A stretch of 64,000 bases of DNA from Pseudomonas wayambapalatensis (GCA_014268975.2 CP077096.1:4563501-4627500); one strand, 5' to 3'; numbered from the stretch's first letter, positions 34,814-47,232 are shown. The notes: generated by a model not told the origin, from the sequence alone. A program made the numbers and translations.

Positions 34814-35797
34814 TTACCAGGCCATCGGTTCCCGCCCCAGCACCCGCACCTGCTGCGCCGGCACCCGCGCATGCCACTGCACCACCCCCAGCGCCTCGAT
34901 CTGAAACTGACTGCGCACCGACCGCCCCTCTTCCTCGAACGAAAGCTGCAACAGGAAGAGCCCGCTGTTGAGCAACAACCCCTCGCTCAACCGGGCAAAG
35001 CTCTCGTCATCCAAAGCGCCCAGCGCCTGGCGTAACGCTCCTGCATCGACATAACCCGAAGCCGGCCGATTACTGATGATCCGGCTGAGCAGCGATCGGG
35101 AAAAGTGCCCCTCGTAGAGCGCCTCCAGCAACGGCAGGTGCTCCAGGTTCAAGGCATTGGCATTGAGCCGCCAGCCGCTGGTCTGCGGCAATGCGCACAG
35201 CATCGGATAACGCCCCTGGCGCCCGGCATCGGGCTCGAGCAGCAGGTTCAGTTCGCTCGGGTCGAGCATCGCCTGGTTGGCCGCCAGACGCGGTGGCTGC
35301 TGACGCAGGTACTGGCCGCTCTCGGCACCTTGCAGGCGCGTGTCGCTGTCAGCGTCCAGCCAATCGGCCAGGGCGTCGACCAATCGCTCGGCCGCCATGT
35401 CGTCGCCGAGCAACCGGCGCAGCTGACGCTCGGCACGCTCGGCGTCTTCGCCCAGCAAGGCATTGACGTTGAAGCAGGTGTGCTGGTCGCGCACCCGCAG
35501 GCGTGCCTTGCCTGCCCCAAAGTCATACTCCAGCGCCTGGCCGCGCAGGGCCTGCCAGAACAGAGGGCTGGCGCGCCAGGCCGGATCGCGCAGGGCCTGG
35601 CTGGCATAGGCAAGGCCAGCCTGCTCCATCGCCCGCACCTGCACGCGCTGACGCAGCAAGCGCGTTTCATCGACCTGGCGACGCCCCTCCTCCACCAGCC
35701 AGGCCAGGCCCGCCGCAAGCATCGCCAGCGCCACCATCACCATCAGCAACGCTGCACCCTGTTGTCGCCCGCCACCCATTGCACCGCGCCTCTTCAT
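34814..35797 (-). CDS. gspK: Type II secretion pseudopilin GspK, displaced from the main operon
   Basis: 327 residues from the ATG at 35797 (a second ATG at 35779 is possible). Leader ...RQQG then [21 protein letters not shown] without Glu at +5, as usual for GspK. The large inserted alpha domain follows ([32 protein letters not shown]). GspK caps the pseudopilus. It is convergent with phoX and divergent from tatA, about 2.4 kb from the start of the gsp operon, and so needs its own promoter. Confidence 0.93.
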   Translation of the reverse strand: MKRRGAMGGGRQQGAALLMVMVALAMLAAGLAWLVEEGRRQVDETRLLRQRVQVRAMEQAGLAYASQALRDPAWRASPLFWQALRGQALEYDFGAGKARLRVRDQHTCFNVNALLGEDAERAERQLRRLLGDDMAAERLVDALADWLDADSDTRLQGAESGQYLRQQPPRLAANQAMLDPSELNLLLEPDAGRQGRYPMLCALPQTSGWRLNANALNLEHLPLLEALYEGHFSRSLLSRIISNRPASGYVDAGALRQALGALDDESFARLSEGLLLNSGLFLLQLSFEEEGRSVRSQFQIEALGVVQWHARVPAQQVRVLGREPMAW

Positions 35798-35854
35798 CCG
35801 TGGAGGCGCCAGTCAACACGGTGCGTGTTGCAAGCACATGGCAATGTTTCCCGA

Positions 35855-35872
35855 CAGTCACGTTGGCGTCAT
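35855..35872 (+). promoter_or_regulatory. Candidate Pho box upstream of tatABC
   Basis: CAGTCAC-GTTG-GCGTCAT matches the CTGTCAT-N4-CTGTCAT layout with the GTCA cores intact in both halves. It lies 54 bp before the tatA start. On the other strand, CTGTCGG overlaps it towards gspK. Confidence 0.5.
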
Positions 35873-35926
35873 CTGAAGCAGGCAGGATTGGCCTTCCTTT
35901 TCATGACCTTACAGGGGTTCTCACAA

Positions 35927-36127
35927 ATGGGCGGTATAGGCATCTGGCAACTGGTGATCGTGCTGCTGATCGTTTTCCTGCTGTTCGGCACCAAGCGCCT
36001 CAAAGGCCTGGGCAGCGATGTCGGCGAAGCGATCCAGGGTTTTCGCAAGTCGATGGGCGGTGACGACAACAGCAGCGCATCACCCAACGCACAGGTTCAA
36101 CAGCAGCCAACGGATCGCCAAGGCTGA
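35927..36127 (+). CDS. tatA: Sec-independent protein translocase TatA
   Basis: 66 residues from the ATG at 35927 ([20 protein letters not shown]); an ATG at 35903 would add eight residues. One membrane helix, then the [24 protein letters not shown] amphipathic helix and an acidic/Gln tail. TatA multimers form the translocation path for folded proteins with twin-Arg signals. Its stop overlaps the tatB start (TGATG). Confidence 0.95.
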   Translation: MGGIGIWQLVIVLLIVFLLFGTKRLKGLGSDVGEAIQGFRKSMGGDDNSSASPNAQVQQQPTDRQG

Positions 36128-36390
36128 TGTTCGAGATCGGTTTCAGCGAACTGCTGCTGGTTGGCGTCGTCGCTCTGCTGGTCCTGGGGCCCGAACGCCT
36201 GCCGGTGGCGATGCGCACCGTCGGGCGCGGCCTTGGGCGGGCGCGGCAGGCCATGAACATGCTGCGCGCCCAGGTCGAGCGGGAAATCGACATGCCAGCC
36301 CTGGACGATGCGGCGCTGCGCAAACTGGAGCAGGATATCCGCCAGGGTGTCAGCCTCGATGAAGCCCCCGCCAGGGAAGGTAGATCATGA
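36127..36390 (+). CDS. tatB: Sec-independent protein translocase TatB
   Basis: 87 residues, short for TatB (often 120-150). It begins [26 protein letters not shown], with Glu8 and the GPERLP hinge. It forms the signal-peptide receptor with TatC. It overlaps tatA by 1 bp and tatC by 4 bp. Confidence 0.95.
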   Translation: MFEIGFSELLLVGVVALLVLGPERLPVAMRTVGRGLGRARQAMNMLRAQVEREIDMPALDDAALRKLEQDIRQGVSLDEAPAREGRS

Positions 36391-37130
36391 GCTTCGCTAT
36401 CCACGGAAGGTCGGCAATGCCGCTGACCGAACACCTGCGTGACGTACGCAAGCGCCTGGTGCGTTGCCTGCTGGCCATCGCCCTGGCGTTCGCCGGGTTG
36501 TTCCCCTTCGCCCAGACCCTCTACACCCTGGTCTCCGAACCGCTGCGCCGCTTCCTGCCCGAAGGCGCGAGCATGATCGCGACCAGCGTCACCTCGCCGT
36601 TTCTCACGCCCTTCAAGCTGACGGCCATGTGCGCGCTGTTCATCAGCATGCCAGTGCTGCTGCATCAGGCTTGGGGCTTCATCGCGCCGGGGCTGTATCG
36701 GCGGGAGAAACGCATCGCCCTGCCGCTGCTGGTATCGAGCATCCTGCTGTTCTACGGCGGCATGGCATTCGCGTTCTTCCTGGTGTTTCCGATGATGTTC
36801 GGCTTCTTCGCCAGCGTGACGCCCGAAGGCGTGGCAATGATGACCGACATCAGCCAGTACCTGGACTTCATCCTCGCGCTTTTCCTGGCGTTCGGCCTGG
36901 CATTCGAGATACCGGTGGCGACCTTCATCGTGGTCTGGGCAGGCATGACCGATGTTGCCAGCTTGCGCCGTAGCCGGCCCTACGTGATCGTCGGCTGTTT
37001 CGTGGCCGGTATGATCCTCACGCCTCCTGACGTGTTCTCCCAGACCATGCTCGCCATCCCGATGTGGTTGCTGTTCGAGATCGGCCTGCTGGCCTGCGGG
37101 GCCCTTCAAAACCGCACCCGCCTTTCGTAG
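36387..37130 (+). CDS. tatC: Sec-independent protein translocase TatC
   Basis: 247 residues with six membrane segments. Conserved: [18 protein letters not shown] (start of TatC; an internal Met at about position 11 may be the true start), [33 protein letters not shown] and [24 protein letters not shown]. TatC recognises the twin-arginine motif. This cluster stands beside two Tat lipoprotein genes and gspK, the arrangement reported for tat-1 of P. putida. Confidence 0.97.
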   Translation: MSFAIHGRSAMPLTEHLRDVRKRLVRCLLAIALAFAGLFPFAQTLYTLVSEPLRRFLPEGASMIATSVTSPFLTPFKLTAMCALFISMPVLLHQAWGFIAPGLYRREKRIALPLLVSSILLFYGGMAFAFFLVFPMMFGFFASVTPEGVAMMTDISQYLDFILALFLAFGLAFEIPVATFIVVWAGMTDVASLRRSRPYVIVGCFVAGMILTPPDVFSQTMLAIPMWLLFEIGLLACGALQNRTRLS

Positions 37131-37215
37131 CGCCTACAGCGGGAGGCGTTGCCTGCTCCCTCTTGCACCACGCGGCTCACATGCTGGAGGCTCCGTCAGT
37201 TGATGAGTCCCCAGC

Positions 37216-39237
37216 ATGATCCCACTAAGCCTGCACACCCGCTTCGCTCTTGATCGACTCACCGAAATCAGCCGGCCGCTCTCAGCACAGGCCTTTCGCG
37301 AAATGCTCATCCCTGTGTTCGGTGACGACCTGCCAGACAGTTGCTACCAGCAGCTGCAGGACGCACTGCGCGACGGCACGTTGAGCAACCCTGTACACCA
37401 GGTGAACCCACAGGTGGCGGGCAAAGCCTGCTACGACAATGCCACGCGTATCATCCACCTGCACCCCGAGGTGATCGCTGGCGCGCTGCTGCAGCCACAG
37501 GCAGCCTGTGAACTGGCGACCATCCTGCTGCACGAGTTCGGTCATCACCTGGACAACCTTCTGCGCCAAGACTTCGCGAAAGGCCTGGACGATGGCTTAG
37601 CCTCGGTGGCCGAGGATGCAGAACTCGAGGAAGGTGCGCGCTTCGCCTACCTGATCGGCTGCATGGAGCCAGGCCCAAGCGGTGATCTGCCGATCGCCCA
37701 GCTGACCGAAGCAGGCCGAACCATCACCCTGCGAGCCGATGACCAGGCCATGCGCATGTTCATCCGCCAGAGCCAGGATGAACATGCGCAACGCGCCAAC
37801 ACCAATGAAGGCAGCACCGAGGGCTTTTCTGCGGGCAAGGGCGACAAGAAAAACCCTGAAATGTCCTGGGGGCATGAGTCGATCGAGGAAGACCTCAAGT
37901 ACGCCGGGTTCAATGAGCAACAACGCAAGGCGATCTATTTCGGCAACTGGTTGCGCGACTACTCGCAGTTGCTCGATCCCAAGCTGGTCCGCGCCAAGGA
38001 CGCGCCCAAAGAGTTCCCGCGCAAGCTTTCCCGGAAAGTCCTGACCCAACTCGTAGACCTGCTGGCGCTCAAGGCATTCCCCAGCCTGCAATCCACGCTG
38101 CAAGAGCGCGCGCACTACGTGATCACACCGCAGATGCTCGGGGTGTATCGTCCTACCGAGCACATCGACAATCCCTACAACCCCAGCCCGTCAGTGACTG
38201 ATCCGCGCACCATCGATGCAGACTTCGAGCCGCCTGTGGCACAGGACGATCCGCGGTTGCAGGTCGATCCGGATACGTCCATGAAGCGCCACATCTTCAG
38301 TTCGGTCGATTACATGTGCGAACGACTACGCGAGGCAATGGCGGCCGGCCCGACCCCTGAGGGCATGCGCAAATTCGGTGCAGCACTGCACGTGCTGGAA
38401 GATTACTTCGCCCACTCCAACTACGCCGAATTGAGCCTGCACAAGCAGGGTCACGACACTGTACTGACCTGGACCGCACAAGCCGACTGCAAGCACGGCT
38501 GGCCCATTGTCACTGGCATGTTCGCCGGTAGCGATGTGATAGCCAGCCTGGCCGAGCCGATGGCCAAAGTACTCTTCGCGCCCTCCGGCGACTTCGAGAA
38601 CATCACGCCAGGGCAACGCTCGGACACTGAACTGGCGCTGCTGATCCTGCTTCAGGATCACCCCGATCCGCAGTGGCAGGAACACCTGAACAGTGCACTG
38701 GAAATTCGCGATACATTGGCGGACCTTCCCGGGTTCAATGTGGCGAGGCGCGTTTCCTGGATCACGGGCTCACCGCTGCGCCTTGCAACCGACCTGCCCA
38801 AGATCGGCTATCGCGCCATCCTCAACCTGATCGGCAACTCGGTCGACGATATCCAGACGTACAGGATGGGCAATCCCATGCTCACCGGTTCGACCAATCC
38901 GACCCACTCCCAGCTTGCCAAGGACCATGACGTGCATCCGCTGCATACCTTGGCCACTCTGATGGCCCGGGTTGCGGTGCGCGATGTCGGCTTCGCCATG
39001 TACAAATACTGGCAGGGCGGCCGGTTGCGCGATCCGGTCAAGGTAGCGCGCAGCTACTTTACCCACCCCAATGACAGCGAATGGCAGGACGAACTAGTCA
39101 GCAAATGGGCTAGCGAGCATCCCAAGGAAATCCAGAAATCCAGCAACCCAGCCGTCTTCGAAGAGCTCCATCACCATCATGAGGCGCCAGCGGTGGATGA
39201 AAGCGCCTGGGAACGTCTGAAAGGGCTGTTCAGTTAA
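37216..39237 (+). CDS. HET-C-like protein with an N-terminal HExxH segment
   Basis: 673 residues, no signal peptide. The N-terminal part contains ATILLHEFGHHLDNLL (H106, E107, H110), a zincin-type helix, with downstream acidic residues near 135-140 (EDAELEEGARFAYLIG). The HET-C part starts near 218 (SWGHESIEEDLKYAGFNEQQRKAIY, then FGNWLRDYSQ) and includes AALHVLEDYFAHSNYAELSLH (H393, D397, H401), which resembles the zinc-binding helices of phospholipase C/P1 nuclease folds. A His-rich tail (HHHHE) closes it. Bacterial HET-C proteins are of uncertain function; a lipase, nuclease or toxin role is possible. It stands 85 bp after tatC on the same strand and may be read through from it. Confidence 0.8.
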   Translation: MIPLSLHTRFALDRLTEISRPLSAQAFREMLIPVFGDDLPDSCYQQLQDALRDGTLSNPVHQVNPQVAGKACYDNATRIIHLHPEVIAGALLQPQAACELATILLHEFGHHLDNLLRQDFAKGLDDGLASVAEDAELEEGARFAYLIGCMEPGPSGDLPIAQLTEAGRTITLRADDQAMRMFIRQSQDEHAQRANTNEGSTEGFSAGKGDKKNPEMSWGHESIEEDLKYAGFNEQQRKAIYFGNWLRDYSQLLDPKLVRAKDAPKEFPRKLSRKVLTQLVDLLALKAFPSLQSTLQERAHYVITPQMLGVYRPTEHIDNPYNPSPSVTDPRTIDADFEPPVAQDDPRLQVDPDTSMKRHIFSSVDYMCERLREAMAAGPTPEGMRKFGAALHVLEDYFAHSNYAELSLHKQGHDTVLTWTAQADCKHGWPIVTGMFAGSDVIASLAEPMAKVLFAPSGDFENITPGQRSDTELALLILLQDHPDPQWQEHLNSALEIRDTLADLPGFNVARRVSWITGSPLRLATDLPKIGYRAILNLIGNSVDDIQTYRMGNPMLTGSTNPTHSQLAKDHDVHPLHTLATLMARVAVRDVGFAMYKYWQGGRLRDPVKVARSYFTHPNDSEWQDELVSKWASEHPKEIQKSSNPAVFEELHHHHEAPAVDESAWERLKGLFS

Positions 39238-39249
39238 AACCTGTAGAAA

Positions 39250-39288
39250 CGACAAGCCCCGGCAGGAGACTGCCGGGGCTTGTCGGTT
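39250..39288. terminator. Bidirectional intrinsic terminator between the HET-C gene and yqfO
   Basis: ACAAGCCCCGGCAG-GAGA-CTGCCGGGGCTTGT is a perfect 14-bp stem with a 4-nt loop, flanked by AAAC and GGTTT. It lies between convergent genes. Confidence 0.88.
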
Positions 39289-39312
39289 TGCAGCAGCGAA
39301 ACTTCAGCGCAT

Positions 39313-39624
39313 TCAGACGTCGAGCAAAGGCCAGACCTCATACGCCGGCGTTTCATAAGGATGGCTCTGCTTCAATGCAGCAACCACCTGACGAACCCGC
39401 TCATCGGCCACCACCAGCTCCACCTTCCACTCCTCCACCACCTCGACCTGGCCCACCTGCCCGAGGAATGGCTGGCTGCCATCCAACGGGCGGAACTGAC
39501 CCTGGCCAAGTGTCTGCCAGGCACAGTGATCGTAGTCACCGATACGTCCGCCTCCAGCAGCGAACACGGCGGCCTTGACCACTTCGACATGGCTGGCGGG
39601 GACGAAGAAGGCGAGCTTGTGCAC
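39313..39624 (-). CDS. YqfO/Nif3-type small protein
   Basis: 103 residues, starting MHKLAFFVPASHVEVVKAAVF. The segment GGRIGDYDHCAWQTLGQGQFRPLDGSQPF is the CutA/PII-like inserted domain of Nif3/YqfO proteins, here as a stand-alone protein. It ends SHPYETPAYEVWPLLD. Function unknown. It lies 3 bp after purL, so it is probably the second gene of that transcript, and is closed by the 39250 terminator. Confidence 0.88.
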   Translation of the reverse strand: MHKLAFFVPASHVEVVKAAVFAAGGGRIGDYDHCAWQTLGQGQFRPLDGSQPFLGQVGQVEVVEEWKVELVVADERVRQVVAALKQSHPYETPAYEVWPLLDV

Positions 39625-39627
39625 CGC

Positions 39628-42600
39628 TTAGTTCACCCACACCCGCGCGTTGCGGAACATGCGCATCAGCGCGGCGTCTTCCTGCCAGTCATCCGGACGC
39701 CAGGAGTTCTGCACGGCGCGGAACACACGCTCAGGGTGCGGCATCATGATGGTGACGCGACCGTCGCGGCTGGTGAGGCCGGTGATGCCCCGTGGCGAAC
39801 CGTTCGGGTTGGCCGGGTACTGCTCGGTGACCTTGCCGTGGTTGTCGACGAAACGCAGGGCCACGCAACCGGACAGGTCGGCTTCCAGCAGCGCCTCTTC
39901 GCTGGCGAACTCGGCATGGCCTTCACCGTGGGCGATGGCGATCGGCATGCGGGAACCGGCCATGCCCTGCAGGAAGATCGAGTTGGACTTCTGCACCTCG
40001 ACCATGGCTACACGCGCTTCGAACTGCTCCGAGCGGTTGCGCACGAAGTGCGGCCAGTACTCGGTGCCCGGGATCAGTTCGTGCAGGTTGGACATCATCT
40101 GGCAACCGTTGCACACGCCCAGGGCGAAGCTGTCGGTACGCTCGAAGAAGGCCTGGAAGGCATCGCGGGCACGGCTGTTGAACAGCGCCGACTTGGCCCA
40201 GCCTTCACCGGCCCCCAGTACGTCGCCGTAGGAGAAGCCACCGCAGGCGACCAGGCCCTTGAAGGCTTCGAAGTCGACACGACCGGCGAGGATGTCGCTC
40301 ATGTGCACGTCGATGGCGGCAAAGCCTGCACGGTCGAAGGCCGCAGCCATCTCGACCTGGCCGTTGACGCCCTGCTCACGCAGGATCGCCACTTGCGGCC
40401 GCACACCCTTCTTGATGTAAGGCGCGGCAACGTCGTCGTTGACGTCGTAGCCGAGCTTGACCGACAGGCCTGGATTGTCCTCTTCGAGCAGGACATCGAA
40501 CTCCTGGTCGGCGCAGTCGGCGTTGTCGCGCAGGCGCTGGATCTGGTAGCTGGTCTCGGCCCACTGGCGCTGCAGCATGCGGCGGTCATCGTCGAACAGC
40601 ACTTCGCCGTTCAGGCTGATGGACACCTCACCGTTGTTGACCGGCTTGCCGATCACCGCGACGCACTCCTCGCCCAGGCCGGCGGCGCTGAACTGGGCCA
40701 ATACGTCCGGAGTGGCGTCCTGGCGAACCTGGATGACCGCGCCCAGCTCTTCGTTGAAGAGGATGGCCGGCACGTCGCCCTTGCTGTCGGTCAGCGGATC
40801 GAGTTGCAGGTCGAGGCCGCAATGACCGGCGAAGGCCATTTCCAGCACGGTGGTGACCAGGCCGCCGTCGGAACGGTCGTGGTAGGCCAGCAGGTGACCG
40901 TCGGCGTTCAGGCCCTGGATCACGGCGAAGAACGCCTTGAGGTCTTCGGCGTCGTCGACATCCGGTGCCTGGGCGGCGATCTTGCCGTAGGTCTGGGCCA
41001 GGATCGAGGCGCCCATGCGGTTCTTGCCGCGGCCCAGGTCGATCAGGATCAGGTCGGTTTCACCCTTGTCCATGCGCAGTTGCGGGGTGAGGGTCTTGCG
41101 GATGTCGGTGACCGGGGCGAAGCCTGTGATGATCAGCGACATCGGCGAGGTGACGCTCTTCTCGACGCCCTCTTCGCTCCACTTGGTCTTCATCGACATC
41201 GAGTCTTTGCCGACCGGAATGGTAATGCCCAGCTCGGGGCACAGCTCCATGCCGACAGCCTTGACGGTGTCGTACAGGCGCGCGTCTTCACCTGGGTGGC
41301 CGGCAGCGGACATCCAGTTGGCCGACAGCTTGATGTCGGACAGCTTGTCGATGCGCGAGGCGGCCAGGTTGGTGATGGTTTCGCCGATGGCCATGCGCCC
41401 GGACGCCGGGGCATCCAGCAGTGCCAGCGGTGTACGCTCGCCCATGGCCATGGCTTCGCCGGTGTAGACGTCGAAGCTGGTGGCGGTGACGGCGCAGTCG
41501 GCCACCGGCACCTGCCACGGGCCGACCATCTGGTCGCGGGCGACCAGGCCGGTGATGGTGCGGTCGCCGATGGTGATCAGGAAGCTCTTGCTGGCCACGG
41601 CCGGGTGGCTCAGCACGCGCTGCACAGCCTGGTCGAGGTCCAGCTCGCTCGGGTCGAAATCATCGCCCAGCTCGGCTTCGCGGGTAACCGAACGATGCAT
41701 GCGCGGCGGCTTGCCCAGCAGCACGTCGAGCGGCATGTCGACCGGCGTGTTTTTGAAGTGGCTGTCGGTGACAGTCAAATGCTGTTCTTCGGTGGCCTCG
41801 CCGACCACCGCGAACGGGCAGCGCTCACGCTCGCAGATGGCCTTGAAGCGCTCGAAATCGACGGCGCTGACGGCCAGCACGTAACGCTCCTGCGATTCGT
41901 TGCTCCAGATTTCGTGCGGGGCCATGCCCGGCTCGTCGTTGGGCACGTTGCGCAGCTCGAAGCGGCCACCGCGGCCACCGTCGTTGACCAGCTCCGGGAA
42001 GGCGTTGGAGATGCCGCCGGCACCGACGTCGTGGATAAAGGCGATCGGGTTGGCGTCGCCCAACTGCCAGCAGCGGTCGATGACTTCCTGGCAGCGGCGC
42101 TCCATTTCCGGGTTTTCGCGCTGTACCGAGGCGAAGTCCAGGTCAGCCGAGCTGGCACCGGTGGCCACCGACGAGGCAGCGCCGCCGCCCAGGCCGATCA
42201 GCATGGCCGGGCCACCGAGCACGATCAGCTTGGCGCCAACGGTGATCTCGCCCTTCTGCACGTGGTCTTCGCGGATGTTGCCCATGCCGCCAGCGAGCAT
42301 GATCGGCTTGTGGTAGCCGCGTACTTCTTCACCGTGCGGGGTGTTGATGGACTGCTCGAAGGTGCGGAAGTAACCGGTCAGGGCCGGACGACCGAATTCG
42401 TTGTTGAACGCAGCGCCGCCCAGCGGGCCTTCGATCATGATGTCGAGGGCGTCGACGATACGCTCCGGCTTGCCGTAGGCCTGCTCCCATGGCTGCTCGA
42501 AGCCCGGGATGCGCAGGTTGGAGACGGTAAAGCCGGTGAGGCCGGCCTTGGGCTTGGCGCCCCGGCCGGTGGCGCCTTCGTCGCGAATCTCGCCGCCGGA

Positions 42601-43527
42601 GCCGGTGGAGGCGCCGGAGAACGGCGCAATGGCGGTCGGGTGGTTGTGCGTCTCGACCTTCATCAGGATGTGCACCGGCTCCTGCACCGCACCGTACTGG
42701 CGGGTTTCAGGGTTCGGGAAGAAGCGGCCGGCGACGTTGCCGACGATCACCGAGGCATTGTCCTTGTACGCAGACAGCACACCTTCGTTGTGCATCTGGT
42801 AGGTGTTCTTGATCATGCCGAACAGGCTCTTTTCCTGAGCCTGGCCGTCGATGTCCCAACTGGCGTTGAAGATCTTGTGGCGGCAGTGCTCGGAGTTGGC
42901 CTGGGCGAACATCATCAGCTCGATGTCGTTCGGGTTGCGCTTGAGCCCCTGGAAAGCGTTGACCAGGTAGTCGATCTCGTCTTCGGCCAGGGCCAGGCCC
43001 AGGTCGACGTTGGCCTGGGCCAGGGCGGCGCGGCCACCTGCGAGAATGTCGACCGAGGTCATCGGCTTGGGCTGGGCGTGGCTGAACAGGTCAGCGGCCT
43101 GTTCCAGTTGCGTCAGCACGCGCTGGGTCATGCGATCGTGCAGTTCGGCCGCGACCTGCGCGGCGTCGGCGTCGCTGAGCGAGCCGGCAACGTAGTAGGC
43201 GATGCCGCGCTCCAGGCGCTGGATCGACTGCAGGCCGCAGTTGTGGGCGATGTCGCTGGCCTTGGAAGCCCAGGGCGAAATGGTGCCCAGACGCGGCACG
43301 ACCAGGAACAGGCGGCCGCTCGGCTCCTGTACCGGCACGCTCGGGCCGTACTTGAGCAGACGCCCCAGCACCTGCTGCTGGTCGGCGGTCAGCTCGCCGT
43401 CGACGTCGGCGAAGTGGGCAAATTCGGCATACAAACCAGTAACAGCGGGGACTTTCTGGCTCAGTTGCTCGAGTAATTTACCGTGGCGAAAGGCAGAAAG
43501 GGCAGGAGCGCCGCGCAGGATCAACAT
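39628..43527 (-). CDS. purL: Phosphoribosylformylglycinamidine synthase (large, single-chain PurL)
   Basis: 1299 residues, the size of the fused gamma-proteobacterial enzyme. Domains: N-terminal PurS-like domain (1-150), linker, two AIRS-type halves ([48 protein letters not shown]) and a C-terminal glutamine amidotransferase with GVCNGCQMM holding the nucleophilic Cys. It converts FGAR, Gln and ATP to FGAM. It is divergent from mltF across a 362-bp gap. Confidence 0.98.
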   Translation of the reverse strand: MLILRGAPALSAFRHGKLLEQLSQKVPAVTGLYAEFAHFADVDGELTADQQQVLGRLLKYGPSVPVQEPSGRLFLVVPRLGTISPWASKASDIAHNCGLQSIQRLERGIAYYVAGSLSDADAAQVAAELHDRMTQRVLTQLEQAADLFSHAQPKPMTSVDILAGGRAALAQANVDLGLALAEDEIDYLVNAFQGLKRNPNDIELMMFAQANSEHCRHKIFNASWDIDGQAQEKSLFGMIKNTYQMHNEGVLSAYKDNASVIVGNVAGRFFPNPETRQYGAVQEPVHILMKVETHNHPTAIAPFSGASTGSGGEIRDEGATGRGAKPKAGLTGFTVSNLRIPGFEQPWEQAYGKPERIVDALDIMIEGPLGGAAFNNEFGRPALTGYFRTFEQSINTPHGEEVRGYHKPIMLAGGMGNIREDHVQKGEITVGAKLIVLGGPAMLIGLGGGAASSVATGASSADLDFASVQRENPEMERRCQEVIDRCWQLGDANPIAFIHDVGAGGISNAFPELVNDGGRGGRFELRNVPNDEPGMAPHEIWSNESQERYVLAVSAVDFERFKAICERERCPFAVVGEATEEQHLTVTDSHFKNTPVDMPLDVLLGKPPRMHRSVTREAELGDDFDPSELDLDQAVQRVLSHPAVASKSFLITIGDRTITGLVARDQMVGPWQVPVADCAVTATSFDVYTGEAMAMGERTPLALLDAPASGRMAIGETITNLAASRIDKLSDIKLSANWMSAAGHPGEDARLYDTVKAVGMELCPELGITIPVGKDSMSMKTKWSEEGVEKSVTSPMSLIITGFAPVTDIRKTLTPQLRMDKGETDLILIDLGRGKNRMGASILAQTYGKIAAQAPDVDDAEDLKAFFAVIQGLNADGHLLAYHDRSDGGLVTTVLEMAFAGHCGLDLQLDPLTDSKGDVPAILFNEELGAVIQVRQDATPDVLAQFSAAGLGEECVAVIGKPVNNGEVSISLNGEVLFDDDRRMLQRQWAETSYQIQRLRDNADCADQEFDVLLEEDNPGLSVKLGYDVNDDVAAPYIKKGVRPQVAILREQGVNGQVEMAAAFDRAGFAAIDVHMSDILAGRVDFEAFKGLVACGGFSYGDVLGAGEGWAKSALFNSRARDAFQAFFERTDSFALGVCNGCQMMSNLHELIPGTEYWPHFVRNRSEQFEARVAMVEVQKSNSIFLQGMAGSRMPIAIAHGEGHAEFASEEALLEADLSGCVALRFVDNHGKVTEQYPANPNGSPRGITGLTSRDGRVTIMMPHPERVFRAVQNSWRPDDWQEDAALMRMFRNARVWVN

Positions 43528-45347
<1,820 letters not shown>

Positions 45348-45364
45348 GCCCGCGAAAAGGCCGG

Positions 45365-45850
45365 TCAAGGTTTAACCTTGGCCCGTCGGGCCTTGAAGAA
45401 CTCGGTCAGTATTGCCCCGCACTCCTCAGCCAGTACCCCGCCTTCGACCATCACCCTGTGGTTGAGAAAGCCCTGCCCGAAGAACTGCCCCTGGCTCTGC
45501 ACCACCCCGGCCTTGGGTTCCAGCGCCCCATACACCACCCGCTCGATTCGCGAATGGACGATCAGCCCCGCACACATGCTGCAGGGTTCAAGGGTCACAT
45601 ACAGGGTGCTGCCCGGCAGCCGGTAGTTGCTGACAGCCTTGGCCGCATCGCGGATGGCGACCATTTCGGCGTGGGCGCTGGGGTCACTGTCGGTGATGGG
45701 CCGGTTGAAACCTCGGCCAATCACCTGCCCCTGCTGCACCAGCACCGCACCTACCGGCACCTCGCCCAGCAAGGCGCCTTCAGCCGCCAGTTCCAGGGCC
45801 AACTGCATGAATGCCTGATCGCCGCTGCGATCGATGATCCGCGGACGCAT
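45365..45850 (-). CDS. tadA: tRNA-specific adenosine-34 deaminase TadA
   Basis: 161 residues. Zinc and catalytic residues are in place: H60-A-E62 (SAHAEMVAIRDAA) and P89-C90-S-M-C93. It makes inosine at position 34 of tRNA-Arg(ACG). Its start codon overlaps the stop of the multicopper oxidase gene (TGATG), so the two are translationally coupled, an odd pairing for an essential gene. It is convergent with mltF. Confidence 0.95.
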   Translation of the reverse strand: MRPRIIDRSGDQAFMQLALELAAEGALLGEVPVGAVLVQQGQVIGRGFNRPITDSDPSAHAEMVAIRDAAKAVSNYRLPGSTLYVTLEPCSMCAGLIVHSRIERVVYGALEPKAGVVQSQGQFFGQGFLNHRVMVEGGVLAEECGAILTEFFKARRAKVKP

Positions 45851-47232
45851 CAGACCACCGCGATCGCGGCCATCAGGCCGGTTTCCATGTGGTCGATCAC
45901 ATGGCAGTGGAACATCCAGGTGCCCGGGTTATCCGCCACCAGCGCCACCTGGGCACGTTCGTTCTTGCCCAGCAGGTAGGTGTCGGTGAACCAGGGCTCG
46001 GTGATCTTGCGGCGATTGGAGGCGATCACCTTGAAACTCATACCGTGAAGATGGATAGGGTGCTGGTACTGGGTCATGTTCTTCAGCTCGAAGATATAGC
46101 TGTTGCCCTTTTTCAACGTGGTGATCGGCCGGTCGGCGCAGGTCTTGTCGGTGATGTCCCAGGCCTGGCCGTTGATCTGCCACAGACTCGGTGGCTTGCC
46201 ATTGTCGGTGTTCACCGAAACCTTGCCCGCCCACTCGAAATTGAAGTTCAGCTTCTCGGCGTTCTCCAGGTCCGGCTCGGCGATCGGGTTCGGCGGCAAC
46301 GCCTTGGGCCAGTCGCCCGGCGCCTCGCTGCTGGCGACCGAACGCAATGTGCCCAGGCGCACGAAACCGTCGCGCAGGGAAATCTCCTCGCCGGCCTCGG
46401 GAATTCGGATGGCCAGGCAGATGCGCATGCCGGGGCCCAGCCAGTAATCGTCCTCGAGCGGCCTCGGGGTCACTGGGTTGCCATCGAGCGCATAGACCAT
46501 CGCCTCGTAGTTGCCCTTGAGGTTGATGCGGTAGGTCCAGGTGTTGTCCAAGTTGAGCAGCCGCACGCGCACCACTTGGCCCGCAGGCAACTCGGTGACT
46601 GCCTCGGCCTTGCCGTTGATGGTGATCAAGCGGCCAGCCGTGCCATTGCGCGCCGCTTCGCGAGGCACACTGAATGGCATGAATTCGCCCTGTTCGTCCA
46701 CGTGCCAGGTCTTCAGGCTCAGGGTGCGTTCATGCCGGAAACCCGTCGGCTCGCGCTCCTCGACGATCAGCGGCCCGACCAGGCCGCGCCCCAGCTCTTC
46801 GGAGCTGCTGACATGCGGGTGATACCAGTAGCTGCCGGCATCCGGCACACGGAACTTGTAGTCGAAGAACTCGCCCGGCTTGACCGGCAGTTGCGACACA
46901 TAAGGTACGCCGTCCATTTCCAGCGGCAGGCGGATGCCGTGCCAATGGATGGTGGTTTCCACCGGCAGGTGATTGATGAAGCGTACCCGCAACCAGGTGC
47001 CCTGGCGCACCCGCAACTCGGTGCCCGGTGCCGACGGCCCGAAAGCCCAGGCTTCGGTCTTGAATCCGGGGACCAGCTCGACATCCAGGGGCGCCGCGAT
47101 CAGCTCGTAGTCGTGCCCGGCATTGTCGTCCTCGACCTTGCCCAGCCAGTAGCGAGCCGCGCCTCCGGCGCCCAGGCCAACCACGACGAGGCCGGTGAGG
47201 CCCTTGAGCATTTGTCGACGGGTAAAGGACAT
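45850..47232 (-). CDS. Multicopper oxidase, Tat-exported
   Basis: The start at 47232 (MSFTRRQMLKGLTGLVVVG) gives 460 residues with a Tat signal (FTRRQMLKG). Copper sites: TTIHWHGIRLP, SYWYHPHVSSSEE, HPIHLHGMSF and GTWMFHCHVIDHMETGLM, which carries the type 1 Cu ligands. Relatives include CopA/McoP-type cuprous or polyphenol oxidases; the substrate is unknown. No Met-rich insert as in CueO is seen. A broken copper-type two-component system lies 162 bp upstream on the same strand, so its former regulator may be lost. Confidence 0.9.
   Translation of the reverse strand: MSFTRRQMLKGLTGLVVVGLGAGGAARYWLGKVEDDNAGHDYELIAAPLDVELVPGFKTEAWAFGPSAPGTELRVRQGTWLRVRFINHLPVETTIHWHGIRLPLEMDGVPYVSQLPVKPGEFFDYKFRVPDAGSYWYHPHVSSSEELGRGLVGPLIVEEREPTGFRHERTLSLKTWHVDEQGEFMPFSVPREAARNGTAGRLITINGKAEAVTELPAGQVVRVRLLNLDNTWTYRINLKGNYEAMVYALDGNPVTPRPLEDDYWLGPGMRICLAIRIPEAGEEISLRDGFVRLGTLRSVASSEAPGDWPKALPPNPIAEPDLENAEKLNFNFEWAGKVSVNTDNGKPPSLWQINGQAWDITDKTCADRPITTLKKGNSYIFELKNMTQYQHPIHLHGMSFKVIASNRRKITEPWFTDTYLLGKNERAQVALVADNPGTWMFHCHVIDHMETGLMAAIAVV

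Noticed and set aside
39280-43476. 1398-codon open frame on the plus strand opposite purL
   Set aside because: It is a high-GC shadow of purL: low-complexity, His/Gln/Val-rich, no family features, while purL is a perfect match on the other strand.
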